Origin: Aegicerativicinus sediminis
GTDB taxonomy: Bacteria; Bacteroidota; Bacteroidia; Flavobacteriales; Flavobacteriaceae
Assembly (NCBI RefSeq): GCF_015476115.1
Contig: NZ_CP064295.1
Coordinates: forward strand, 310,001 to 374,000
Reading direction: 5' to 3'
DNA: 64,000 bases
The notes below the pieces were generated by a model. That model searched no databases. It saw nothing but the letters and a program-made list of their open reading frames with translations, and was not told the DNA's origin. Of the stretch, positions 9,237 through 18,430 are shown one piece after another (within the stretch, counting starts at the first letter, position 1; each line of letters begins with the position of its first letter). The position numbers and the translations under genes are program-made.

Positions 9237-9855
9237 AACGCTATCATTCCTTTGCATCCTTTTTAGTGCAATTAATGTCATTGGTCAGGAAGTATTAGAG
9301 GAACAGGGTGACCAACCTGGCCAAATGAGAAAAGATGACCATTACGGCATATTTACCCTCGGATTTTTCCAACCTATTACATTTGGGAATAACTTTGCAC
9401 ATGAAGGCCTGTCACAGAAGGGAGGTTGGTCTTTTGATTTTCTTTTTAACGTTGCAGAATCCAAAATTTTACTAGGATTAAACTGTACTTATTTTAAAAA
9501 CCAAGTTATTCAACCATCTCTAGTTGGTAACTATAAAAACACAAACATAACTTCCATAGGCCCCCAATTTGGCTACCATTTTATAACCCAAAGGCATTGG
9601 AGAGCTACCGCTGTTATGGGTATAGGAGCGGTCATTTACAGAAGTTCGTATGACAATGAAATTTTTAGTGACAATGGTACATCTCTATGGTTAAAACCAA
9701 CGCTCTCCTATCAGTTTACTAAAAATTTTGGAGTGTTCGGATCAATCTCTTATCGACATGATTTTTTGAATATCGATGCTCCACCAGGCTACAATGCCTT
9801 TTTTAAAAATGCCAATTATATTGGCTTAAGTACAGGTGTTCGAATTATAATTTAA
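9226..9855 (+). CDS. Outer-membrane beta-barrel-like protein
   Basis: The 209-residue protein begins with a Sec signal peptide ending near INVIGQ. It then shows alternating aromatic/glycine strands (GGWSFDFLFNVAE, GPQFGYHF, FGVFGSISYRHDF, YIGLSTGVRIII) and closes on a hydrophobic last strand, as small OmpA/OmpW-like barrels do. The start is TTG at 9226, inside the end of the preceding lipoprotein gene. It may form a lipoprotein/porin-like pair with that gene. It is convergent with the cysteine-cluster protein gene, overlapping it by 11 bp. I could not assign a specific family. Confidence 0.7.
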   Translation: MNFKTLSFLCILFSAINVIGQEVLEEQGDQPGQMRKDDHYGIFTLGFFQPITFGNNFAHEGLSQKGGWSFDFLFNVAESKILLGLNCTYFKNQVIQPSLVGNYKNTNITSIGPQFGYHFITQRHWRATAVMGIGAVIYRSSYDNEIFSDNGTSLWLKPTLSYQFTKNFGVFGSISYRHDFLNIDAPPGYNAFFKNANYIGLSTGVRIII

Positions 9856-10339
9856 TCCGTTTTTTCATTTCTTCAACTATATTAAAGGCGGCTGGACAGA
9901 TTGCTGTATTTTTTATAGTGATATTGCCGATTTGGTATATTTTTTTACGATCTGTATGAGGATATTCCCTACATGCTTTAGGTCTGTCTTCGTAAACGCT
10001 GCAATAGTTATCGAATCCCAAAAATGGACAGGGCACCGATTTAAGCACATAATCATTATCTTCATCCATTCTCAAATAAGTTTCAATAAAATCTGAAGGT
10101 TTCATGCGAAACTTTTTTGCAAGTCGTTCAATATCTTTATCAGTAAATAGTGGACCTGTCGTTTTACAACAATTTGCACACTGCAAACAATCCGTTCTTT
10201 GGAATTCTTCCTCATGCATTTCCTGCATCAACAAATCCATATTTTTTGGAGGCCTCTTTTTTAGTTTCGAAAAGAACAATTTGTTCTCCTTATACTTATC
10301 TTTAGCCCGTTGTGGCAATTGTCCCAATTCATTCTGCAT
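9845..10339 (-). CDS. YkgJ family cysteine-cluster protein
   Basis: The cysteine pattern CLQCANCCKTTGP, followed by PCPFLG, YCSVYEDRPKACREYP and a late conserved Cys (ICPAAF), is that of the YkgJ/UPF0153 family, thought to bind zinc or iron. There is no signal peptide, so it is cytoplasmic. The biochemical role is unknown. I prefer the ATG at 10339 (MQNELGQLP), because the N-terminus from 10360 adds an unrelated hydrophobic stretch. It diverges from the methyltransferase gene. Confidence 0.82.
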   Translation of the reverse strand: MQNELGQLPQRAKDKYKENKLFFSKLKKRPPKNMDLLMQEMHEEEFQRTDCLQCANCCKTTGPLFTDKDIERLAKKFRMKPSDFIETYLRMDEDNDYVLKSVPCPFLGFDNYCSVYEDRPKACREYPHTDRKKIYQIGNITIKNTAICPAAFNIVEEMKKRIKL

Positions 10340-10367
10340 AAGGCAAAAATAACTAAACATTTACAGC

Positions 10368-11069
10368 TTGAAAGATCTATTCGGAAAAGCACTTTTAGAT
10401 TACTATTTAGATTCTGATTCAGAAGATCTGGTTACGGCAACCAATATTTCTGAAGATGACGTTCTTCCAGTTTCCTATTTGTTTAGGGATTATGCCGATA
10501 TGCCAAAAATTGAACAAGAAGCACTTAAACTTTGCGAAGGGAAAATATTGGATGTAGGTTGTGGATCTGGCAGTCATAGCCTGTTTCTTCAAAATAAGGG
10601 AGAGGATGTTAAAGCTATTGATATTTCGCCGCTTGCCATAAAGGTTGCCCAACTAAGAGGCATTAAAAAAACTGAAGTTATTTCTGTTTTTGAATTGAAG
10701 GAAACCTTTGACACAATTCTACTTTTGATGAATGGCACCGGTATTTTTCAAGAAATGAAACAATTGCCAAAATCACTTCAACATTTAAAATCACTTTTAA
10801 ATCCTGGCGGAAAAATTTTACTTGATTCTTCAGATATTATTTATATGTACGAAGATGAAGATGGCGGTATTTGGATAGACACCAATTCTGGATATTACGG
10901 CGAATTGGAATATTTTCTTTCATATAAAGGCGAGGAAGAGTTGCCAATGAAATGGTTATATCTAGATTTTAATACCCTAAAAAAAGCTTGCAAAAAGGTT
11001 GGCCTAAAATGCGAGTTGGTCTCTGAAGGTGAGCATTTTGATTATCTTGCTAAACTTACTCTTTCCTAG
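10368..11069 (+). CDS. Class I SAM-dependent methyltransferase
   Basis: A Rossmann methyltransferase core is visible. Motif I is ILDVGCGSGSHSL, an acidic residue ends strand 2 (VKAIDIS), a motif IV-like segment is DTILLLMNGTGIF, and a post-motif helix/strand is LKSLLNPGGKILLDSSD. The 233-residue length suits a small-molecule methyltransferase. The substrate is not deducible. The start is TTG at 10368. The 3' end overlaps the convergent amidohydrolase gene by 14 bp. Confidence 0.85.
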   Translation: MKDLFGKALLDYYLDSDSEDLVTATNISEDDVLPVSYLFRDYADMPKIEQEALKLCEGKILDVGCGSGSHSLFLQNKGEDVKAIDISPLAIKVAQLRGIKKTEVISVFELKETFDTILLLMNGTGIFQEMKQLPKSLQHLKSLLNPGGKILLDSSDIIYMYEDEDGGIWIDTNSGYYGELEYFLSYKGEEELPMKWLYLDFNTLKKACKKVGLKCELVSEGEHFDYLAKLTLS

Positions 11070-12693
11070 GTAACTCATAAACTAATTCCCCAGCAATAAA
11101 AGTTTTATCAACTTCCATCGATGGAACCTCATCTATTGGAACCTCCATTATGTTTTTGTCAAGTACAATGAAGTCGGCAAACTTTCCAACCTCTATACTT
11201 CCTTTTTCAGTCTCTTCGAAATTGACAAATGCTCCCCAAATGGTCATTCCTTTCAGCGTCTCCTCTCTTGTTAAAGCATTTTCCATTTGAAATCCACCGT
11301 CAGGATAATTTTCAAGATCCTGTCTTGCTACTGCCGCATAAAAAGTTAGAAAGGGATTTACTTGCTCCACAGGAAAATCAGTACCTAGAGCAACGACACC
11401 GTTTGCGTTTAACAAATATTTATTTGCATAAGCACCTTTAATTCTTTCTGATCCAACACGATCTTCTGCCCAATACATATCACTTGTTGCATGGGTCGGC
11501 TGAACGGATGGAATGATATCATTAAATTCCTTAAAATCTTCTGGAGAAACAATTTGTGCATGCTCAATTCGCCATCGCCTATCTTCAGAACCTTCCAAAG
11601 CTTCTTTATAAATATTCAATAATGCATGATTTGCAGAATCCCCTATGGCATGTGTATTCATTTGAAATTCTGAATTCCCTAAACGGTTGGCTATATATGT
11701 AAGGGTATCTAATGAAGTAACTGCCAACCCATAGTGACCAGGTAAATCAGAATACGGTTCCCTCAACAAAGCACCTCTGGAACCCAAGGCACCATCTCCA
11801 TAGGCTTTAAAAGATCGAACATTTAATTTATCTGTCTTATAAGGTCCACGTTCGAGATAGTAATCTAAATTTTTTCTATTAGCGGAAACCATGGCATAGA
11901 CACGAATTTTTAATTCCCCTACCTTTTGAAGACTATCAATTATGCCAATCTCAAATGGGCTAAGCCCTGCATCATCTACTGTTGTTAGACCATAAGATAA
12001 GCACATATCTTGTGCATCCATTAAACTAGAAATCGCTTCCGAAACATCACCGGATGGAAATTTCGAATACACCAACCCTTGTGCATTATCAATAAACACA
12101 CCAGTTGGTCTATCACCGTTGAATAAAATTTCTCCACCATTAATTTTGGTGTCCTTTGTAATGTTTGCCAGTCTAATTGCTGCCTCATTAAATAACGCAG
12201 CATGTCCATCGATTCTCTTTAAAGCAATTGGAGTATCGGGAAACAATTCATTAAGCTTTTCATTGGTGGGGAATTCCTTATCCTCCCAATCATTTTGGTC
12301 CCAACCTCGGCCATAAATAATGGATTTGTAATGTTCCTTTTGAAAAGAAACTACTCGCTCTACAACCTCATCCAAACTTTTGGTTCCGACCAAATTCACC
12401 GAATTTAACCCAAAACCTAAATTGTAAAAGTGACAATGGGAATCAATGAAACCTGGGACTACAGTTTTACCCTCTAATTCTAATGCATTGTCAGATTCAT
12501 ATTTAGCTCTAATAACATCTGTCGATCCAACCTCTACAATTTTTCCATCCTTTACCGCGATAGCTCCTGCTTTAGAAAAATTTTCATCAACCGTATATAT
12601 GTTAGCATCAAGAATAAGTAAGTCAGCATGTTCTTTCTTTTCACAGCTAAAATTGATTAGGAAAACGAACAGAAAATAGAATCTGAATGGCAT
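11056..12693 (-). CDS. Amidohydrolase family lipoprotein (YtcJ-like)
   Basis: The 545-residue protein is of the amidohydrolase_3 type. N-terminal motifs are NIYTVDENF and VVPGFIDSHCHFYNLG, the latter carrying the metal-binding HxH. Further blocks are GRGWDQNDW, DGHAALFN, the central GDGALGSRGALL, NTHAIGDSANH, RIEHAQ and the late ALGTDFPV metal Asp. A hydrophobic leader ending at NFSCEKK marks a lipoprotein, so it acts outside the cytoplasm. Relatives hydrolyse N-substituted formamides and other amides; the substrate here is unknown. It stands alone on its strand. Confidence 0.87.
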   Translation of the reverse strand: MPFRFYFLFVFLINFSCEKKEHADLLILDANIYTVDENFSKAGAIAVKDGKIVEVGSTDVIRAKYESDNALELEGKTVVPGFIDSHCHFYNLGFGLNSVNLVGTKSLDEVVERVVSFQKEHYKSIIYGRGWDQNDWEDKEFPTNEKLNELFPDTPIALKRIDGHAALFNEAAIRLANITKDTKINGGEILFNGDRPTGVFIDNAQGLVYSKFPSGDVSEAISSLMDAQDMCLSYGLTTVDDAGLSPFEIGIIDSLQKVGELKIRVYAMVSANRKNLDYYLERGPYKTDKLNVRSFKAYGDGALGSRGALLREPYSDLPGHYGLAVTSLDTLTYIANRLGNSEFQMNTHAIGDSANHALLNIYKEALEGSEDRRWRIEHAQIVSPEDFKEFNDIIPSVQPTHATSDMYWAEDRVGSERIKGAYANKYLLNANGVVALGTDFPVEQVNPFLTFYAAVARQDLENYPDGGFQMENALTREETLKGMTIWGAFVNFEETEKGSIEVGKFADFIVLDKNIMEVPIDEVPSMEVDKTFIAGELVYELPRKE

Positions 12694-12756
12694 ATTAAAA
12701 TTGAGTTAGTTATTCCGCCCAAAATACAGATTAAATCCCAAAAATCAATTCCTCAA

Positions 12757-14493
12757 TTAGAAATCGAACTGAAAAGTGGCTCCACCCAATGCTTGAAATC
12801 CAAGAACAGGATAATTTAACCATTTTTCATAGTTCTTACCTGCAATGTTGTTAACCTTTGCGAAGACCGATAATTGATCTGTTATTCTGTAGCCGAGATG
12901 TGCGTTGGCGTCAAAATAACCATCAAGAGTGATTGTCATTGGTTCTGTTGGAAATAGTGTTCCTTCCTCAAAATATTGATCTTTTCGCTTTCCAACGAAA
13001 TAGATTCCTGCCCCTGCATACCAATTTCTATCAATTTGATAATCCATAAAAATTGACGCTTGAAAGTCAGGCAAATTCCAGGGTTCTTCTTGTTGGTCGG
13101 TTGTGTATAAAAAATAGTCTCCCTTTATATTCATTTTAAAATTCCTACTTACATCAACAGCCAATTCGCCCCCTAACTGAAATGTCTCTATATCATCGTA
13201 AACAATTCCAAAAGAGTTTCCGTATTGATAAACTTCTTCTGGACTTCCGAGCACACTGTTGCTCTTAAATAGCGCTTTTGCCCTATCGGCCTTATAACCC
13301 AAATTAACGTCATAACTGATATTATTGGACAATCGACCCTTTAAACCAGCATATGCATTATACTGCTGATCGGTTGGAGTTATAAAAAGGGTTGGTGAAA
13401 CAAACGGATTTTCAGAGGCCAAATCTTTATAAGTGTTTTGAATTAATTCTCCCTGAATCCCACCATAAGCAATTAAAATTTCATCAACCAATCTATAGCT
13501 TGCAGTTATATTTGGATAAATGAAAAATTTATTTCCCCCTTCTTCTATATTGTTTAAATAAGTAAAGTTAACTCCCAAATTCAGGGTTAAGTCGTCCTGT
13601 CTCAATTCATAACTTGGTGCAAATCCTATATTAAAATTCGCATATTCTATTGGATCATTTGTGTAAAAGTTACGCTCAAATTCGCCGCTTAAATAATCCA
13701 AATTTATATCTGTAGTAATTTTAGCATCTCCAATAGTCACCTTAAAATTGGCTTGAGCATCGAAATGGTTTTCTCCACTACCTTGATTGTCGCCAAATCG
13801 TGTAAATTTCAACCTGCCTTTTTTAAAGAAGGAATCCAAAAAGTCTATTTCCCCACCTACATAAGCAGAATGAAATGAATGCCCAACATTAGGATTTTGA
13901 GGGGGTAAAATTTCGAATTGAGATTCAGGTAAACCATACCAATTATAAGTATCATAAGTAAAGCCTCCATCTAAATTGTAGTGTAAAGATCTTCCTTGGG
14001 AACTAAAATTAGCATTGAGTTTAGTATTGGAAAATTCACTGTCTAAAAGAGCCCCTTCAACCTGACCTAAAGAGGAATGGTGGCTTAAATATCCCCCCAC
14101 ACTTTCCGATCGGCTAAGAGAATGGTTTAAATATAATTCGCCCAAAATTGTGGTATAACTACCAAAGCCGCCAGTGACAAAATTATCATATATTTTAGGC
14201 GGTGCTTCCTTTGCGACATTAGCCGCTTTACCCTTCGCTGGAGTAAAGGTTGACGCTACTGGAATAGAAAATATATTATATTTTACCTCTTTCTTTTGCA
14301 GGTTTACCGAATCATTCAAATTGGGGACTTCCTTAATTTTAAATGCGTCAGAAACCGATGGTGTGTAAGGCCTAACAACATTCACAACATCAGTATTAAT
14401 GGTATCATTAGTTTGCTTTCTTTGTGCGAATGAGGAAATATCAATAAAAAGTAAGCTTAACCAGAGTAAGGTAACTTTAAAGATGATTTTCAT
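12757..14493 (-). CDS. TonB-dependent receptor-like outer-membrane beta-barrel
   Basis: After a signal peptide (ending near ISSFAQ) and a Pro/Val-rich linker (NVVRPYTPSV), the rest is about 450 residues of antiparallel barrel strands. It ends in the NIAGKNYEKWLNYPVLG and terminal aromatic FQFDF seen at the end of TonB-dependent receptors. No plug domain or CarboxypepD_reg domain is visible, so it is a reduced receptor-like barrel rather than a standard SusC. I chose the ATG at 14493, which begins the signal peptide; an ATG at 14535 precedes it by 14 residues. It lies directly downstream of the large TPR gene and is probably its operon partner. Confidence 0.8.
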   Translation of the reverse strand: MKIIFKVTLLWLSLLFIDISSFAQRKQTNDTINTDVVNVVRPYTPSVSDAFKIKEVPNLNDSVNLQKKEVKYNIFSIPVASTFTPAKGKAANVAKEAPPKIYDNFVTGGFGSYTTILGELYLNHSLSRSESVGGYLSHHSSLGQVEGALLDSEFSNTKLNANFSSQGRSLHYNLDGGFTYDTYNWYGLPESQFEILPPQNPNVGHSFHSAYVGGEIDFLDSFFKKGRLKFTRFGDNQGSGENHFDAQANFKVTIGDAKITTDINLDYLSGEFERNFYTNDPIEYANFNIGFAPSYELRQDDLTLNLGVNFTYLNNIEEGGNKFFIYPNITASYRLVDEILIAYGGIQGELIQNTYKDLASENPFVSPTLFITPTDQQYNAYAGLKGRLSNNISYDVNLGYKADRAKALFKSNSVLGSPEEVYQYGNSFGIVYDDIETFQLGGELAVDVSRNFKMNIKGDYFLYTTDQQEEPWNLPDFQASIFMDYQIDRNWYAGAGIYFVGKRKDQYFEEGTLFPTEPMTITLDGYFDANAHLGYRITDQLSVFAKVNNIAGKNYEKWLNYPVLGFQALGGATFQFDF

Positions 14494-14549
14494 TTGATAT
14501 GTTTTTTGATCGAATGGATTGCTATTAATGTTCATAGAAAGTTGCCTAA

Positions 14550-17500
14550 TTAATTCTCTTGAATTGAGGCATTGGTTTTGGCCTGTTCAGATTTAATCTT
14601 CTTAAGTTCCGCTTGGGCCTCATCAACCACTTCAGGGAATTCATTAAAGTTTTTGATAACACTTTCTAAAATATAGGTGGCCTGGAAAGCATCGTTTAAT
14701 GCATAATAGTTTTTTGCCATAACTACCAAACCTTTTGCACTGTAAAATTTGTAACTAGAATAATCCTTGGCAAGTTTTTGCACTACAGTATTGGAAGATT
14801 CAAAACTTCCATCCTTATGCTTAAAATAGGCATTGTAGTACAACGCTTCGGCTGCCAAAGCTCCTTGGGCAATTTTCTCAACTCTTGCATAGGCATTTCT
14901 AGCTTTTGTTTCATCACCAGTCTTAATAGCAGATCTTGCTATTATAACCTCAGCATCACTTTGAACCTTCGTATCAATTCTGGAAGTGTTTAAGACCTTT
15001 TCTGCATAGTAAACTGCCTGATTGTAATCTTTCAATTGATAGTAAGCATTCATTAAATTAGATTGCGCGTAAGTAACATTTTGTGGATAATCAGCCTCCG
15101 TTTCTAAACGTTTCAAATAGGAAACCGCTTCAGACCAATTTCCTTTATTTAATATTGATTCTGAAACCTTTACCAATGCTTGTTCGGTATACTCCCCATT
15201 TGGACGCTGTAAAATAAATTCATAATGAGGCACGGCATTATCTGGTAAATCCTTTTTAGTATATAATTCCGCTAAATAATAATGGGCCTTAAGGGCATTT
15301 ACACCATTAGGAAATTCATTTAGGTATTTATTGAATTGTCTTATGGCTCCTTCTGTGTTGTTATCTAGATATTGTTTTTCAGCTGCTAAATAGGCAGTGT
15401 TTTCTAAATCGGCGTCAGTAACATCTATATAGTCTAAGGTTCTTACCCATCGCGCATATTCATCAGCTCTGCCAAGATCTATATAAATCAATCTCGCTGT
15501 TGAAACTGCTTGTACTGCTTCTTCAGAATTTGGGTATTGAGATGCAATCTGTTTAAATTTTGAGAGGGCTTTCTCGTTATCACCTCCATTATAAAACACC
15601 AATCCTTGTCTTAAAAGGGATTTTGAAATAAAAATGCTGTTTTTGTATTCACTGTTCAAACGGTCATACATGGCCAAGGCCTTACCATCATCTCCCATCT
15701 TTACATAAGTATTTGCAAGCTCGTACATTGCATCATCCCGTAAGTTTGAATTTTGGTAACCTCTGATGAAGGAATCCAATTGATCAACTTTGGTATTAAC
15801 TTGTCCTAAATACCCATAACTCATTGCCTTTTGAAAATTAGGGTAATCGGTAGAAATCTCATGTATAGCAATTGCCTTATCGTAGGCGTCGATAGCATTT
15901 CTATAACTACTGCCTACAAAGTAGCCGTCACCCAATCTCAGATATGCATCGTTAGCCCTCAATTTATCATCCCCATTTTTATTGATATAGGATTTAAAAC
16001 TATCTGAAGCAGCCGTATAATTTTTTAGCTTAAAATAGGTATAACCAATATTATAATCTATGTTATCAAATTCGGATGTATTAGCCACATTAGAAGACTG
16101 TTGAAAATCTTTGAATCCAATTAATGCATCATTGAAATTGCCCAGATTATAATCCGTCTCAGCCTTCCAAAAAATTGTTCTACCAGTAAACATGGCATCC
16201 ATTTGCTGTTTCAACGATTTATTGAACATGTCTAATGCTCCCTGGTAATTCCCTTCATTATAAAGCTCAAGACCTCTATAAAATGTCACTTTTTGATAGG
16301 CGGATTTATTCTGAAACCCACCTTTATTTTCAATTAAATCTAATGCCTCTTCATAATTTCTGGATGTTATATAAGAATCTATAAGCAAATCCTCGATTTC
16401 TGACTTATAAGGTGTATTACCATAATTATTTAAATAATCCGAAAGAACTTGCGGAACAGATTGGTAAGGATTTCCTATTTCATAACTCAATTTTGCATAA
16501 TTATACCATGCATCCTCTTGAATTTTCAAATCGTAAGTCATTTGGGATGCATTTCTAAATGCATTAAGGGCTTCTTGTTTTTTCTCTAACTCAATATAGC
16601 TTTCACCCAAATGGTAATATGCATTTTGAGCTACGGCATCATTACCTTCTATAATTTTATTGAATTCTGAAATAGCACTTTCATAATCACCTTGCTTATA
16701 GTAGGCATATCCTAACTGATAGTAATCAGTGTTATTCCATTTACCTCTTCTACCCTTAAATTCCTTTAAATAAGGGATTGCCTGACCGTATTGTTCTAGA
16801 TTGAAATAACTCTCGCCTATAATCTTATTCAATTCAGAGATTTCGTTGGCATCGCTTTTCGGCAATTGTTCTTTGGCCAATTCAATGGCCTTCTCAAAAT
16901 TTCCTAACTTAAAATTTAAATCGGCTTGGTAATAGCTTAGTTTTTCTTTGTATTTATCATCATCGCTAACCTGCTCAAAATATTCATTAGCCTCTTGATA
17001 GTCATCACCCTCATACGCCATAAAACCGATGTAATATTTAGCCTGTGAGCCATATGTTTTCGAATTTACTACGCGATTTAAATAATTCTTAGCCTCCTTT
17101 TGATTTCCTGATTGGTAAAGCGAATAGCCATACTGAAAATAAAATTTATCCTTTTCCGACCTGCCAACATTACCTTGATCCACCTTTTCATACCACTTCC
17201 TTGCTTGTGGATATTTTGAATTTTCAAAGTAATAATCCCCAACATCTAAAAATGCAGTATTTCTCTTGGTGCTAGTTGGGTACTCCTCAACAAAATCCAT
17301 AACAAGCTGGTCCGCATTCTGTTGATTTAGCCTCACCGCACAGTTTGCAATGTAATAGGCACAATCTGATTTTAAATTTTCCGTTTTGGCATTGTCCTCA
17401 ATAGCGTCGAACATAGATTGTGCTGCCAAATATTGTTGGTTATTATAAAGCGTCAATGCTTTTTGATAATCTACTAGATCATTTGTATAGATAGAAGTTT

Positions 17501-17552
17501 GTTGCGAATAAGCTAAGGTGACTACCAGAAAAAAAGTCAAAAAAAGCCTCAT
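14550..17552 (-). CDS. Large periplasmic TPR-repeat protein
   Basis: About 1000 residues consist almost wholly of tetratricopeptide-like repeats (recurrent Y-x-x-G/A-x-x-Y, A-x-x-x-Y/F and P spacing), such as NQKEAKNYL, GDYESAISEFN and GNFNDALIGF. A Sec signal peptide (from ATG 17552, ending at LAYSQ) sends it to the periplasm. ATG 17567 is an alternative start. A first ATG at 17627 can be excluded because it lies upstream of a good -7 promoter box at 17592-17599. The gene is followed after about 56 bp by the receptor-like barrel. Long TPR proteins act as scaffolds, here perhaps for an envelope complex; the role is inferred only. Confidence 0.85.
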   Translation of the reverse strand: MRLFLTFFLVVTLAYSQQTSIYTNDLVDYQKALTLYNNQQYLAAQSMFDAIEDNAKTENLKSDCAYYIANCAVRLNQQNADQLVMDFVEEYPTSTKRNTAFLDVGDYYFENSKYPQARKWYEKVDQGNVGRSEKDKFYFQYGYSLYQSGNQKEAKNYLNRVVNSKTYGSQAKYYIGFMAYEGDDYQEANEYFEQVSDDDKYKEKLSYYQADLNFKLGNFEKAIELAKEQLPKSDANEISELNKIIGESYFNLEQYGQAIPYLKEFKGRRGKWNNTDYYQLGYAYYKQGDYESAISEFNKIIEGNDAVAQNAYYHLGESYIELEKKQEALNAFRNASQMTYDLKIQEDAWYNYAKLSYEIGNPYQSVPQVLSDYLNNYGNTPYKSEIEDLLIDSYITSRNYEEALDLIENKGGFQNKSAYQKVTFYRGLELYNEGNYQGALDMFNKSLKQQMDAMFTGRTIFWKAETDYNLGNFNDALIGFKDFQQSSNVANTSEFDNIDYNIGYTYFKLKNYTAASDSFKSYINKNGDDKLRANDAYLRLGDGYFVGSSYRNAIDAYDKAIAIHEISTDYPNFQKAMSYGYLGQVNTKVDQLDSFIRGYQNSNLRDDAMYELANTYVKMGDDGKALAMYDRLNSEYKNSIFISKSLLRQGLVFYNGGDNEKALSKFKQIASQYPNSEEAVQAVSTARLIYIDLGRADEYARWVRTLDYIDVTDADLENTAYLAAEKQYLDNNTEGAIRQFNKYLNEFPNGVNALKAHYYLAELYTKKDLPDNAVPHYEFILQRPNGEYTEQALVKVSESILNKGNWSEAVSYLKRLETEADYPQNVTYAQSNLMNAYYQLKDYNQAVYYAEKVLNTSRIDTKVQSDAEVIIARSAIKTGDETKARNAYARVEKIAQGALAAEALYYNAYFKHKDGSFESSNTVVQKLAKDYSSYKFYSAKGLVVMAKNYYALNDAFQATYILESVIKNFNEFPEVVDEAQAELKKIKSEQAKTNASIQEN

Positions 17553-17591
17553 ATGCGTTGCAATCATTATGTCCGATTTTTTGTTGATGAC

Positions 17592-17599
17592 CAAAGATA
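17592..17599 (-). promoter_or_regulatory. Promoter -7 box for TPR/barrel operon
   Basis: The sense-strand TATCTTTG matches the Bacteroidota -7 consensus TAnnTTTG exactly. It lies 24 bp before ATG 17567 and 39 bp before ATG 17552. No clear -33 element is seen. It decides against the farthest upstream start codon of the gene. Confidence 0.5.
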
Positions 17600-17746
17600 A
17601 CCTAATACAAACCCTATAACGGAGCAAAAAAATTTAAATTATAAACGAACTTATTAAATGCTAAAATTTTTTAGGATTGTTAGAGTAAGCTTTCAGGCAA
17701 ATTATTAAAATGATACTTTTACATTTTCGAAATTGAAACAAACAAT

Positions 17747-18430
17747 ATGCCAGAAACAATTTTAGAACTTAAGGATGCTGCAATTTACCAAGGTGAAAAC
17801 ATGGTTTTATCTGACGTAAATTTTGAAATGCAGAAGGGCGATTTCGTTTACCTTATTGGCAAAACTGGTAGCGGCAAGAGTAGCTTCATGAAAACGCTTT
17901 ATGGAGACCTAGAACTAACCCAAGGTCAGGGCGCTGTTGTAGATTTCGATTTAAGAACCTTAAAGGAAAAGGACATCCCTTTTCTTAGAAGGAAATTAGG
18001 CATTGTTTTTCAAGATTTTAAGTTATTACCAGATAGAACAATTAATGGAAATCTGGAATTCGTTCTTAGGGCAACGGGCTGGAAAGACAAAGAAGAGATT
18101 AAAGCAAGAATTGAATCTGTATTGGATAAAGTGGCAATGAAAACCAAAGGTTTTAAATTTCCCCACGAATTATCTGGTGGAGAACAACAACGTATTGCAA
18201 TAGCTAGGGCTTTATTGAATGAACCAGAATTAATACTAGCTGATGAGCCCACAGGTAACTTAGATCCACAAACAAGTATTGAGGTGATGAAAGTCCTAAA
18301 AGATATTAATGAAAATGGTAATACTATTTTAATGGCAACGCATGATTATGCCCTATTACTTAAGTTCCCTAGCAAAACAATGAAACTAGACGAAAACAAG
18401 GTATTTGAAGTAGTACAGAGGAACCGTTAA
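17747..18430 (+). CDS. ftsE: Cell division ABC ATPase FtsE
   Basis: A 227-residue ABC ATPase with Walker A GKTGSGKSS (38-46), signature LSGGEQQ (142-148), Walker B LILADEP (162-168) and H-loop ATHDY. The stretch IPFLRRKLGIVFQD followed by LLPDRT is characteristic of FtsE rather than other MacB-type ATPases. FtsE pairs with the membrane protein FtsX to control peptidoglycan hydrolases at the septum. No ftsX is adjacent, as is usual in this phylum. It diverges from the TPR operon. Its stop overlaps the convergent beta-helix gene by 4 bp. Confidence 0.85.
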   Translation: MPETILELKDAAIYQGENMVLSDVNFEMQKGDFVYLIGKTGSGKSSFMKTLYGDLELTQGQGAVVDFDLRTLKEKDIPFLRRKLGIVFQDFKLLPDRTINGNLEFVLRATGWKDKEEIKARIESVLDKVAMKTKGFKFPHELSGGEQQRIAIARALLNEPELILADEPTGNLDPQTSIEVMKVLKDINENGNTILMATHDYALLLKFPSKTMKLDENKVFEVVQRNR

